A stretch of 64,000 nt of DNA from positions 35,786,011-35,850,010 of the forward strand of contig OX328096.1 in NCBI GenBank assembly GCA_946811185.2, written 5' to 3'. Shown in pieces: positions 43,188-53,931 of this stretch. Made by a program: the position numbers and the translations under genes. The first letter of the stretch is position 1. Every line of letters starts with the position of its first letter. Origin of the DNA: Hippopus hippopus. Taxonomy: Eukaryota; Mollusca; Bivalvia; Cardiida; Cardiidae. The notes under the pieces were generated by a model. That model saw nothing but the letters and a program-made list of their open reading frames with translations. It had not been told where the DNA came from and did no database searches.

Positions 43188-44724
43188 CTAATGGACAAAA
43201 GTTTTGTCCAGTCTACAAACGAGATAATATTTTCTTTTTTGGTAAGCGCACCAAAATAAAAATGGTATCGTAGGAAAGAAGAAATTAAAACGCATGCAAT
43301 GATAACATTTTTTATGGAATTCGGCTCTGTATTTCAGGTGCATTAAACTTGTAAAGTCAGACACCATTAATTGGGAAGTCACAATTGCTAAAGCAGGTTA
43401 AATCAATAACGAGTGTGACCCCAATTAACCCGAATGACTTCGGTGCACCTTAGGCGCATTGAGCCAACAAGCCTGTGTAGAAATCTGACTGGAAACTGGT
43501 TCCATTCGTTAGAAATTGCCTGTCTTAATTGTTGTACGTTGTTCACTTTTCGTGCCCTGATCTTATGTTTTATGTAATCCCACACATGCTCAATCGGGTT
43601 CAAATCGGGCGATAACGCAGGCCATGGTAACGTTTCAACATTGTTTGCAGCCAAGAAGTGTTGCATCAGCCTTGCAGCATGGGGACAAGCGTTGTCCTGT
43701 TGTAAAACAGTACCTGGATGGGCAGCAATAAATGGTAACACAATCAGCTGCAAAACTTGACCAATGTAATGCTGTGCAGTAAGACTGCGACCACGTCCTC
43801 ACCCCAAGTCAAGGAACACGATCTGAGTTTTATGATGGCAGGTAAACCCTGCCCAAACCATGACGCTTGGTCCACCCCAATGGTCAATCTCAACAACACA
43901 TGGGTCCGTAAACCTCTCTTCAGTGCGCCGGTAGATACCCTGTCGTTGGTCGCTAGAATCAACACTGAATCTACACTCATCAGTAAACAGAACTGTTTGC
44001 AATTGGTTTAACCACCATCTACGATGACGAGGTAAAGCCCATTGCCTCCGCAAACGCCTGTGATTGGGGGTTAATTTTGGTCCACAGTATGTCTGTCGGC
44101 AACGTAATCTAACTGCCTTCAGACGTCGCCATACAGTTCTTGGACTAATGTGAGGTCTATTTTGACCAGGCGTATTTCGTGCAGTGTCAATTGGAGCGGC
44201 AAAATAAATACGTAAATGTGTAAGTTGAATGTGCCGATCCTGACGTAAGGTCATAACACAGGGCCAGAACATGGGAGATCTGCAACTGTCACGTGCGTTC
44301 CGAACTTTTGGCGTAAACGCCGAATAGTTCTTTCATTCACCCCAAATTGACAGGCTACATGTGCGGCTGTTGCACCAGCCTCAAGCTGGCCGATTACGCG
44401 CGCACACTGCTCATTTGAAAGCTTCATTTTTTTAAGAAAACTCAATAATCAATGAAAAATTTTGATGTCTTTCTATTGGAATATCGATAGAGAATCTGTT
44501 TTGATAAATAATTTATCATGATATACTCCATACTGTATACATGATGGTGCACGTCAAAAACGTCGCCGGCACTGAATCTCGATTGTTTGGTGCGTCAATG
44601 ACTATGAAACTTGATAAACTGGTTTAAAAAGAAGGCAATATCAAGTAGGCCAAATTTCAAGGACATTGCTTAACAGGTTTTAAAATATAGGAATCCCCAA
44701 TCGGACAAGACTTTTGTCCTGAAG
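43188..44724 (-). mobile_element. Tc1-type transposon with TIRs and TA duplication
   Basis: TA at 43186-43187 and 44725-44726 flank 1537 bp, the usual size of Tc1 elements. Terminal repeats: CTAATGGACAAAAGTTTTG on the left; the right end read inward is CTTCAGGACAAAAGTCTTG. Each repeat contains its own imperfect palindrome (GGACAAAAGTCTTGTCC). It encodes one transposase, now broken. Confidence 0.85.
43403..44445 (-). pseudogene. Tc1-family DD34E transposase pseudogene
   Basis: A cut-and-paste transposase once moved this element. In order: an N-terminal helix-turn-helix (QFGVNERTIRRLRQKFGT), a frameshift near 44260 just after DLPCSG, the second DNA-binding half (SPRTVWRRLKAVRLRCR), then the catalytic core with FTDECRF (first Asp), QDNACPH (second Asp) and SPDLNPIEHVWD (Glu). 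Thirty-four residues separate the second Asp from Glu, i.e. DD34E. A TGA interrupts the frame at about 43799-43801, between VFLDLG and the LTAQHYIGQVL segment. Total length, about 347 codons, is normal for Tc1. With one frameshift and one nonsense codon it is inactive but not old. Confidence 0.87.
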
Positions 44725-44726
44725 TA

Positions 44727-45638
44727 TACTTCATTAATCCTGAGATGACCCTTGCATAGCTCTAACATAACAGAATCAATATGTCCATGAGAGCACACTC
44801 AGAGATCTCACATCTATCAAGAAGATGTTACTTTTCTTTGCTGTCCTTTGTCTCATTGAGCTGGTCTATTACATAACTGAAACAAGACATTTCAAAGAGA
44901 CTTGACTGATGCCCCTAAGTGAATACATGTATAGCCTTTTCCTCTGAGCCTGTGAACATGAATGTTGACCACGTTCACAGCTCTTACAAACACTTCTGAC
45001 CTTGCAATGACCTTGACCATTGACCTACAGACATGACTCTTGCGTGGGATATATTGTCTGTATTGTGTTTAACATATTGTCTCTTTTTAATGCCCTGGGG
45101 GTGTTACAATTTCTGAAAAGGGGCGATTAATGGAGGTAAAACAACATAGAATTTTTCAAGGACAATAATACACTTCTGTCTGTGACAACTGGGAAGTGCT
45201 CATCATTTGAGAAACCCGCTGTATTTAATGCAAAATATCGCATTCACCCCGATCATGATTCATTTGGACAATAAATAGCATTCACAAGTAAAATAGGACA
45301 CTGGTCTTTGATACTTTCACTTTCTTAAAGTTTTTTAAAGTTAGTTGACAAATTTAGTGTTACTGAAAGTTTATAATGTTATCAGTATGTATATTCCGAT
45401 AGTCAGGTTTTAATGACATCAATCTGTGAAGTAATTAGGATATTGTTGATTCTGTAACTTTATTCTAGCTGATTTACTTCACCTTTATTGATGGACTGGC
45501 TATCTGTAAAGCCCATTTTCAGATAGAAAAAAGCTAGGGGAGCACTAATCTGAGGAAGAGTGTCTATGAGGTACATTACAGTATGTGGTTGGTATTTCTG
45601 CACAGTTATTCTGCAATATGATTTATGTAGAATAAAAG
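44727..45638. other. No gene recognised
   Basis: One isolated GACCTTGACCATTGACC unit (about 45000) resembles the repeats at 48300-48800. Otherwise nothing. Confidence 0.35.
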
Positions 45639-47754
45639 CAAGAGGGCCATTGGGTCTAGCTCACTCACCTGAGTATAAAACCATCTAGGATTGATAAAGT
45701 TGAAGACATCAAGAATGTGAAGATGTAAATTTCAAATAATTGTTAGTGATCTTTTTGATCCAACATGACCAAATTTCAAACTCGTTCAAGATACCATCAA
45801 GATAAACATTCTGATCAAATTTCATGAGGCTCAGACTGACAATATGGCCTCTAGAGTGCACACAAGGCTTCCTAAGATTTGTCCTAGTGCCTTTTTTTTT
45901 TTTACCTGACGTGACCTAATACTGAACTTGTTCCAGATATCATCAGAACGAACATTCTGACTAATTTTCATGAGTACCAGACTGAAAATGCGGCCTTCGG
46001 AGTGCACACAAGACTTTTTTAAGATTTGTCCCAGTGACCTAGTTTTTGAACAGACATAACCCAATTTGAGATTTGTCTGAAATATTATCAAGACAAACAT
46101 TCTGAGTTTCATTAGTATCCTGTGTTTTGAAGCAAAAGACCAATTTTGATCTTATACTAGAGAAGCATACTTAGCAGGTTTCATGAGTATTAGACTGACA
46201 ATGTGGCTTCTAGAGTGCACACAACGTTTTTCTGGGATTTGTCTCAGTGACTTTTTGACCCAACATAATTCAATTTTGAGCTTGTCCAAATTATCATTTA
46301 GACAAACTTTCATTAGTATTGAACTTAAAAATGTGGTCTCTAGAATGCACACAAGGTTTTCCTAAGATTTGTCCCAGTGACCTACATTTAGACCCAACGT
46401 GAGGCAATTAAAAACTCATCCAAGATATCAAGACAACCATCCTGACCAAGTTTCATGAGTATTTGGCTGAAAATGTGGCTTCTAGAGTGCACACAAGGTT
46501 TTTCTAAGTTTTGACTTACTTTTTGAACAGACATGACCCCATTTCAAACTTGACTGAGATTTTATAAAGACTAGGAGGTCAATGGCCCTTAAGCGCTCAC
46601 ATGAGTAGCCATGTAGGGTTGATAAAGCAGAAGAGATCCGGATCTTAATGATGTAAAACACATGAGTGTAAGTGACCTACTTTGTTAACAGACATGACCC
46701 AATTTCAAAACTGCCCAAGATATCAACAAGACAAACATTCTGACCAAGTTCCAAGAGTATCAGGCTAAAAACGTACCCTTTAAACTAGACACAAGGTTTT
46801 TCAAAGATTTAGCCCGGTGACCTTCTTCTTGACCCGACATGAACCAATTTCAAATTAGTCTGAAATATCATAAAGACAAACACTCTGACCTAGTTTCATG
46901 AGTATCAGGCTGAAAATGTGGCCTCTAGAGTGCACACAAGGCTTTACCAAGATTTGGCCCAGTTACCTACTTTTTGACCTGACATGACCCAATTTCAAAT
47001 TTGTCAAAGATATTATCAGGATAAACACTTCCACCTCATTTCATGGGTATCTGGCAGTCAATGTGGCCTCTAGAGTGCACATAAGTTTTTTCTAAGATTT
47101 CGCCCTGTGACCTTTTTGTCCCAACATAACCCAATTTCAAACTTATCTGAGATATCATCAAGACAAACATACCGATTAAGTTTCAAGAGTATCAGGCTGA
47201 AACATGGCCTCTAGAGCTCATACAAGATTTTTCTAAGAATTGGCCATGTGACTTACTTTTTGACCCGATGTGACCCAATCTCGAACTTGTCTGAGATATC
47301 ATCACACCAAATACTTTCACCACATTTCATGAGTATCAGGCTGAAAATGTGGCCCCTAGACTGCACTCAACCTTTTTCTAAGATTTTACCCAGTGACCTA
47401 CTTTTAGACCTGACATGACCTATTTTCACACTTGTCCTAGGTTTCATGAAGACAAATATTCTGATAAAGTTTCAAGAGTATCAGGCTGACAATGTGGTCT
47501 ATAGAGTGCACACAAGGTTTTTCTAAGATTTGGCCTGTTGACCTACTTTTCTATCCCTGTGACCCAATTTTATATTCCTTTGAGATTTTATCAAGACAAA
47601 CATTCTGACAAAGTTTTGTGAGTAAAAGGCTGAAAATGTGGCCTCTAGAGTAAACACAAGGTAAATGTTAATAACCACACATCACACAATGCACGCCGGA
47701 CACAGCATGATCACAAAAGCTCGTCTTTGAGCACTTTTTTTTCAGGTGAGCTAA
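45639..47754 (+). mobile_element. Two fused Helentron-like elements, GGTGAGCTAA family, copy d
   Basis: A first 5' end CAAGAGGGCCATTGGG at 45639 runs through 145-bp units and lacks a 3' end. A second 5' end CTAGGAGGTCAATGGCCC begins at 46571 and reaches CAGGTGAGCTAA at 47754. The hairpin before it is damaged (TTTGAGCACTTTTTTTTCAG). Confidence 0.68.
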
Positions 47755-48244
47755 CACAAACATTCTGACCAAGTTTCATGAGTATCAAACTGAAAATGTG
47801 GCCTCTAGAGCACACACTAGGTAACTGATGACAATGGACGATCGAAGTCACATGACATATGACAGACACGGTATCAAAGCAGGTGTCATAATATATTTAA
47901 ATTTAAACCATACCATTTAAAAGTATGGAAAATATTGTGGAGATGACAGTCTGTTACGTGTGGTTGGACCATATGTTAGTCGCTGGCAGAAAAAAAAGAA
48001 TTTTAAAATCAGGCAGAAAGTAAACAAAAGACACAGGTACCTGGCAGGTTTTAACCTAGTTTTGAAATTCATTTCTGTCAGCGACTAACACTTGGACTGA
48101 CCGTACAGTGACAGATTGTCATCTTCACAATAATTTCCATACTTTTAAATGGTATGATATAAATTCAAATGCATTTAAACATCTGCTTTGTTTACATTTG
48201 GCCTTTATTATTACTTTAAGCACGTTTATGCTCAGGCAAGCTAA
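47755..48244 (+). mobile_element. Helentron-like 3' fragment interrupted by a foldback MITE
   Basis: One 145-bp unit and GACAGACACGG lead to the foldback at 47873-48221. The terminal hairpin AGCACGTTTATGCTC and GCAAGCTAA follow, so the foldback entered just before the hairpin. Confidence 0.6.
47873..48221. mobile_element. Foldback MITE, copy at 47.9 kb
   Basis: Outer arms ACCATTTAAAAGTATGG / CCATACTTTTAAATGGT and inner arms TTAGTCGCTGGCAGAAA / TTTCTGTCAGCGACTAA pair well. It is cleaner than the copy at 1093. Confidence 0.7.
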
Positions 48245-48299
48245 AAAGGGACAGGCCCAGCATGAACATAAACATCCAAAATTTCATTTTTTTTTTTAA

Positions 48300-48800
48300 A
48301 CACATTTGCCATTGACCTTACACTTATGAACATGAAATTGGCTTGTGACACATCTTCATATGGTTAACATTTCTTGGCAGTTATTAAAAAACTTCTGAAA
48401 TTTATTTAGAATCGCAAAAAGTTACATGCCAGAAACAAAATCAATGTAACCTTCCCCGTCCCTCCCCTCCCATGACCTTGACCTTTGACACAAGGGCATG
48501 GTTCTTGTGCACAACATATCCTCTTTATGTGGTTGACAATTCTGCAGAGTTCTACTGAAATTCATTCATAATTATAAAAAGTTACAGGCCAGACACAAAC
48601 AGAGCCCCCATAATTTCCCTATTCACAAATATTTGATCTTAAAACATGGTTCTTGTGCACCACAATTTGTCTGTATGTGGTTTACAATTAGGCAAAAATA
48701 TGTTTAAATTCATTCATAATCAAAAATGTCCCAGGCTGGACATGAACACTATCCTGAATAAAATATATTTGATCTTGCTATGACCTTGACCTTTTACTCT
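48300..48800 (+). repeat. Degenerate tandem repeat, about 155 bp
   Basis: Three units share GACCTTGACCTTT, TTCTTGTGCAC, TTCATTCATAAT and AAAAAGTTAC(A/G)(T/G)GCCAGA. No element termini were found around them. Confidence 0.6.
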
Positions 48801-51020
48801 CAACATGAAGCCCAGACAAGCTGATAGACGATACTAATGTTTATTATGAAGGAAAAATACCAATTACCATGAATCAAAATGTACCATCGTGGCATGAACC
48901 TGCATGTCGTGGAAATATTTGTGGGGATTTCTCTAAAAATATACTTCGGGATCCGGTGATTTCTCCATACACATTGTTTCCTGGAGGTAAATTTTCCAAG
49001 AATTTCTCCAGGGGACAATTTCTCCTGCAGCCTCCTTTAGACGTTGAAATGTGGTGGTCCCCAACAGGGGAACTTTGTCTCTCAAGCAATTGGTTTAACT
49101 TTTATACGGGCGAAAGACTGCACCTTTGGTGCGGTCTGAAGACCGCCTATCGGTTACACATATAAGTCATCCCCTACCCTGAAGGACAATTTTTCAGCCA
49201 TTTTGAATTTCCCCACATGGGAGAAAAAGTAGACTGTATCTGGACTTCAACTTTGTCAACAACCAGAAGATTCATTTAAACAAGAAGAATTTATTACAGT
49301 CAGACTAAATCCACAAGAGTGAATTCAAATTGATTTTTTATTAAAGTTTTTTTAACTCTACACCATTTCGCCTTTGTTTGCATATCATAACAAGAACAGA
49401 TGAAAAAAAAAACCAATATTGATAAATGTAGTTTCAATGACATATGAACTACCCAATACAACAGGCGCTTGTATTGAAGTCATTTTCTGATAGGTTTGGA
49501 TTAACATCTAATCTTGAAAAATATATAGACCTATACAGTTGAAATTTTCTCTTTTCGACAATATGCAAAGCAGGAGAGAGTGGCATTTTATGGTGCTTTT
49601 TACTTTTTGTTATTTCTGTCCATATTGAATTCTGAAACAGTTTTGAAATACAGTGAATCTTGTATGTGCAACCACGTATTTTAAGTGACTTTTGTGCTAA
49701 ACGACCGTTTTTAAGTCCGCCCAAGCTATTTTCCTCTAATTGTATGTTGTATTAAGTGACTTTTGTACTACATGACCAACGGCCACCATTTTTAGGCCCC
49801 AAATGACCATAAAATTTCACTAAGCGACCCATCAAGACTCGTCGTCATGACAGTGGAACCTAATTGACAGTAATGTTTGATAACAAACTCTGACTTATCC
49901 TAATCAACACATCTCAGCATGTGTCAGTTACAGGATTAACACATTTATGTCAAACAGTTAATTACCCTTTGACAATAGCGTCAATGATGCCGAACCATGT
50001 CATAATGACCAACAAAATGCCTTATCAGCTTGCCTGCGGACATGTGAAATGGGAAGGAAATTATGTTTATTATTGTATCCATTATATTTTAGTATGTTTA
50101 AGAAAAAGGCATCTTTCGCCCATTTTTTAATTTAAGCTTTGCCTATTTTCATATTATAGGCTATCTTTTGCCACAATGTTCTAGCAAGAACTCAGTTAAA
50201 GATCAACTAAATAAACGTAAACTAAAGCTTTCAATCCATCATTATTCCTAAAGAATACAGTCAAAGTCATCATCTGCTAATTTGTGTAAGCAGGTATCAA
50301 ATTACCAAGTGCCGAATTTTCAGGAATTTCTGAGAGATATATTGTGGCAGGTTAATGAACATTTCCTTTGAAAAATTAAACACTATTACTACAGTACGGT
50401 ACTTTTCTTCCAAGAAAACCCTTACCCGTTTTGTTTTAAATACAAAATTCCGGAAAATGTTTAATATTCGATTACACACACTCGGCCACAGGTTCACTTC
50501 CTTTCACCATTTTGACAGATAATCCTTGATCTCGCTGCAAAGTCATGTGACTAACATGAGATGAGTTCATTTCTAACTCGAGAATTTGCGAGATATCAAA
50601 CCTAATAGCAAAATGGAGGACGTCAGGAAAGTTTTTCGGGTAAACAAATGAATTAATGCTATTACTTTTGTCAAAGACTTAACAATGAAACAGCAGATAG
50701 TATATTTTGCCGACAAATTAAGTAAATTTTGAAAATGACCAATGTTGAAATCCATTTGTTAAGTAATCGTGTAGCATTAAATCGTCGTTGGATAACCTTA
50801 AAGTCCTTATTTGTTTTGACTAGCCTAGGCGACGTACTGTACACAATACTAAATTTCTAAGCAGTGAAGATCATAAGTATATTTTCAGAATATTCGCAAA
50901 TAATGCTTGTTATTTTGTACGGTCGCTTTACTATGAAACCATAATTAAGTAATCATTCTGTTTATGTAATCAGGGGTCATTAAATAGAATGTTGCATCTG
51001 CTTTCAAAAGAATGACCTTT
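48801..51020. other. No established gene; proximal SGPL1 upstream region
   Basis: Contains a 98-codon open frame at 48869-49165 without recognisable motifs, a small hairpin (GGTGCGGTCTGAAGACCGCC at about 49119), and a candidate promoter with E-box TCATGTGAC just upstream of 50613. Confidence 0.4.
50613..50639 (+). CDS. SGPL1: Candidate first coding exon of SGPL1 (option 1)
   Basis: AAAATGG start context, nine codons (MEDVRKVFR), then donor CGG|GTAAAC in phase 0, matching the phase-0 start of the exon at 53775. The 100 bases before it hold TCATGTGAC, a basic-helix-loop-helix type E-box, and look unlike the surrounding repeats. The choice rests on phase, donor quality and context only; 52929-52964 is a rival. 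Confidence 0.3.
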
Positions 51021-51029
51021 AAACCCCGG

Positions 51030-51250
51030 AAATAATTCGTTAATCCTTGATATTTTACAAAGAAACACTTTCAGAAGTTCACAGCTTGAAATAATTTGCA
51101 GACAAGAAATTTATTTTGATTGAAATGGTTGGATTTATATGTAAGCTTGGAAAGAGAGTGGTACAGTAAAAGAAAATTTTGGTTACCATTACTTTCTCCC
51201 TTTTCCACAATGTTTTCAAAAGCCTTGTTATGTAGGACCTTAGGTATTAG
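51030..51250. mobile_element. TTAA palindromic MITE, degraded
   Basis: GGTTACCATTACTTTCTCCC and ACAATGTTTTCAAAAGCC identify the right half. The left arm is barely recognisable. Confidence 0.45.
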
Positions 51251-51257
51251 GTTGTTC

Positions 51258-51575
51258 TGCTAAAATCTCTTGACAAGCCCAGTAAGACAGTCTGTAGCTT
51301 ACAGGACTTGAACCCAGTTCATATCCCATATTCGGCCAATTTCTGTCTGAGGACTGATGATAGTCCTTGCAACAGGATTCATTCTTCTCCAGCAGTGAAC
51401 CATTGTTTCCACGATGGTCAGTTGGGAAAGCAGCACATGGCTTGAGAAGAATATTGTGCAAAGTACTGGTAATAGGAAAGTCCAAGAAAGCATGGATAGG
51501 TGTACTGGCTGCTGCAATATAACTATTACCAATTTGAAAATTGCATAAAATGCCACACAAATAAACTAAGATCAC
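51258..51575 (+). mobile_element. tRNA-derived SINE, copy 2
   Basis: Shares the body of copy 1 (CCAATTTCTGTCTGAGGACTG, GAAAGCATGGATAGGTG). The B-box region has decayed (CCCAGTTCATATCCC). Confidence 0.6.
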
Positions 51576-51749
51576 TTTCAAGTCTGCACATATAGAATTA
51601 AATTTGTCCAGATTGCATGGTTTTATAAATTTTTATCTTGATCTTCATACAGTCAAATGTTCATAGCTCGAACATCTGCTCCTCAATGTTCTCAATATGT
51701 TGAAGTAAATTTAAAGTACTGATTGAATTGCTTTCCATAGAAAGTATGA

Positions 51750-52690
51750 ATTACGGACGTTTCGTACCATAACCATTTCGTACCAGTCACTTCGTACCAT
51801 AATTTTACCATTTCATACCATAATTTTACCACTTCGTACCATAGTCATACCATTTTGTAACAAGTTTTTTGGGATCTATGACAAAGTTTTGACTTATGAA
51901 AACTTTTGTTATGATGTTAATAAAAGAAGAAAACAAAAACGCTATTAATACAAATTAAACATTAATGCAAGAAATTACGCGCAATAACACTCTGATTATT
52001 TCTTTTTCCCCATTATGTTTTCACAGCAGTTTTCTCCGAGGGTCGTTAAAAATGAATTACTTTTGTAAGGTGTGCAATTTAAGAAAATGAATATTGTGGG
52101 GAAAATGATGTTTTTACTAGAAATAAAATCGTCACATTGACTTTGACGTTTGACCTTGTCCTTGTCTCGGCATCATACAAGGCTTACTTAATCTCAAAAC
52201 ATATCCATAAACAAACATACTAAAAGAAGACAAAAAAGAAAAAAGACAGTTTACAACCAAGGGTTATCAAACAATTATGATTCCTTGATTAAATGTTCAG
52301 TTTAATGATATCAATTTGTTCCCAAGTTTAATTATATGTAGATATAGATCTACCCGACCTGCAACAAACATTACAGACAAACAGACCAGTTATATCCACT
52401 TATCTTCTCAGTCGCATACTAACTGATTCCCTTAAATGATTTATGATCATATCCCATAAATAAGGTTACCAAAACATTGGTTTATACAAAATAAATGTAT
52501 TGGAAACCCTTTTTTTTTATGTCACATTTGTTGATATGTTTGGTCATAGTAAGACATGGTATTATCATGGTACAAAGTAGTAACGCTATGGTACGAGATG
52601 GTCAATTTATGGTACGAAGTGGTAAATCTATGGTACGAAGTGGTCATAAATGGAATGGCACAAAGTGGTTATGGTACGAAGTGACTGCAT
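51750..52690. mobile_element. Foldback element with inverted minisatellite arms
   Basis: The left arm (51755-51865) repeats TTCGTACCATAATTTTACCA in about 21-bp steps. The right arm (52545-52690) repeats its complement, ATGGTACGAAGTGGT. The outermost words GTCACTTCGTACCATAA and GGTACGAAGTGAC pair. The 680-bp middle includes a TTAA-MITE fragment near 52000-52070. Confidence 0.65.
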
Positions 52691-52699
52691 ACCGAAAGT

Positions 52700-53540
52700 A
52701 CTATCCTTTAGTCGAAATCTACAATTCAGATTTTCTCTATACCATGAACTTATTTTTAGGTCCAAACTACATTAGTCCTATTATCATCAGTGTTTCGCCT
52801 GCAGTGCGTTTCTTGCATTTTTGACTCAATGATTTCTTTGCTGACACACTAAAATTTGTCTTGTGTGTCTTTTCGGACACAACCAAAGAATATCAGTTCA
52901 ATCAAAACAATAGTTTATAATGCACACCATGACGTCGAGCAGAAATACTAGGGGGCAAAATAAGGTTTGTATATGCAGAGAGAGAAGATTTCGTATGCCA
53001 TGATTTTTTATATTGAGAGTTTATGATACGGCGCCCAGTGTCTGAAACTGATTTTATTAATAATTATCAATAAATATCTACCCATACTGCACATTAAAGG
53101 ATTGAAGAACACATATTGCTACCAACTGGCTTCTTTCTGACACAGTCACACATTTGAAGCTCTGTTTAGTAATAAAATCTAGGTACGGAATAACTATAGG
53201 TCAAATTGTTACTGCGCTTTAAACATGTACGGTCTCTCTATTTTAGACGCTTTCCGAAATAGAATAGCAGATAAACCGAGAAAGAAAAGCAGAAGGGACT
53301 TGCAGAGTGTTTGCTGCCCCTTCCTTAAGTAAACACCTAGAAAAAGTGAAAAAAGAAAAATCAACAAATGCAACAAATATCCGAGTCTTGTCAGACTAAG
53401 TTCCGGGTCCAAGTCGGCGGAGTCATAGGGAAAGGTCCAAAATCGTGAATTTAAGTAGTTTTAAAAAGGTATTTAAAAAAAAGTGACACTCAAGTTTTTT
53501 GTATGACCCCCAAAAGTTAGGAATAGGGGTCACAAATTAA
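52700..53540. other. No further gene recognised
   Basis: Apart from the option-2 exon at 52929, no repeat or coding signal was found. Confidence 0.35.
52929..52964 (+). CDS. SGPL1: Candidate first coding exon of SGPL1 (option 2)
   Basis: CACACCATG start, twelve codons (MTSSRNTRGQNK) and donor AAG|GTTTGT, also phase 0 into the exon at 53775. The start context is good, but the donor is weaker than that of option 1. Both could be alternative first exons. Confidence 0.22.
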
Positions 53541-53559
53541 CCTAAAAAATTTGAAGCTG

Positions 53560-53735
53560 GCAGAAACACTGTATCATCATTTTCTCCCCTTTCCACAATA
53601 CCCGGTATTTACTACCCATTCAAGACAAATTCCTTTATGTGAGATGAGTAAACATGTAATCTATTGTCTCAAATGCTTTCAATTTGGACAAGTCTGGAGT
53701 TTCCCTGTGTGGGAAAGAAAGAAGGCAAAAAACTG
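53560..53735. mobile_element. TTAA palindromic MITE, degraded, just upstream of an SGPL1 exon
   Basis: TCATTTTCTCCCCTTTCCAC and CTTTCAATTTGGACAAGTCT remain. It ends 40 bases before the exon at 53775. Confidence 0.45.
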
Positions 53736-53774
53736 AAAATTTATTTTCACTTAATGATAATTCTTTTTATGTAG

Positions 53775-53931
53775 GATATCATTACAAGGATTGCACCATA
53801 TGCAGATGATTTCAGACAGAAAGTCAACAGTCACTGTGATGGTCTAGAGGCATGGCAGATAATAGCCTATACTTTTGGCATTACTCTTATACTTATAGCT
53901 ATATACAACTACATTTTTGATGAGGAGAAAA
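53775..53931 (+). CDS. SGPL1: SGPL1 exon: lumenal N-terminus and transmembrane helix
   Basis: Acceptor TTTTTATGTAG, donor AAAA|GTAAGTTT. It encodes 52 codons plus one base. [18 protein letters not shown] begins the single membrane anchor, preceded by a polar segment with NSHCDG that parallels the NGHCTKYEPWQ region of the vertebrate enzyme. Confidence 0.88.

Noticed and set aside
48869..49165. 98-codon plus-strand frame starting MNQNVPSWHEPACRGN
   Set aside because: No domain, no splice support, and overlapping long frames on the other strand. It contains hairpin sequence and is treated as chance.
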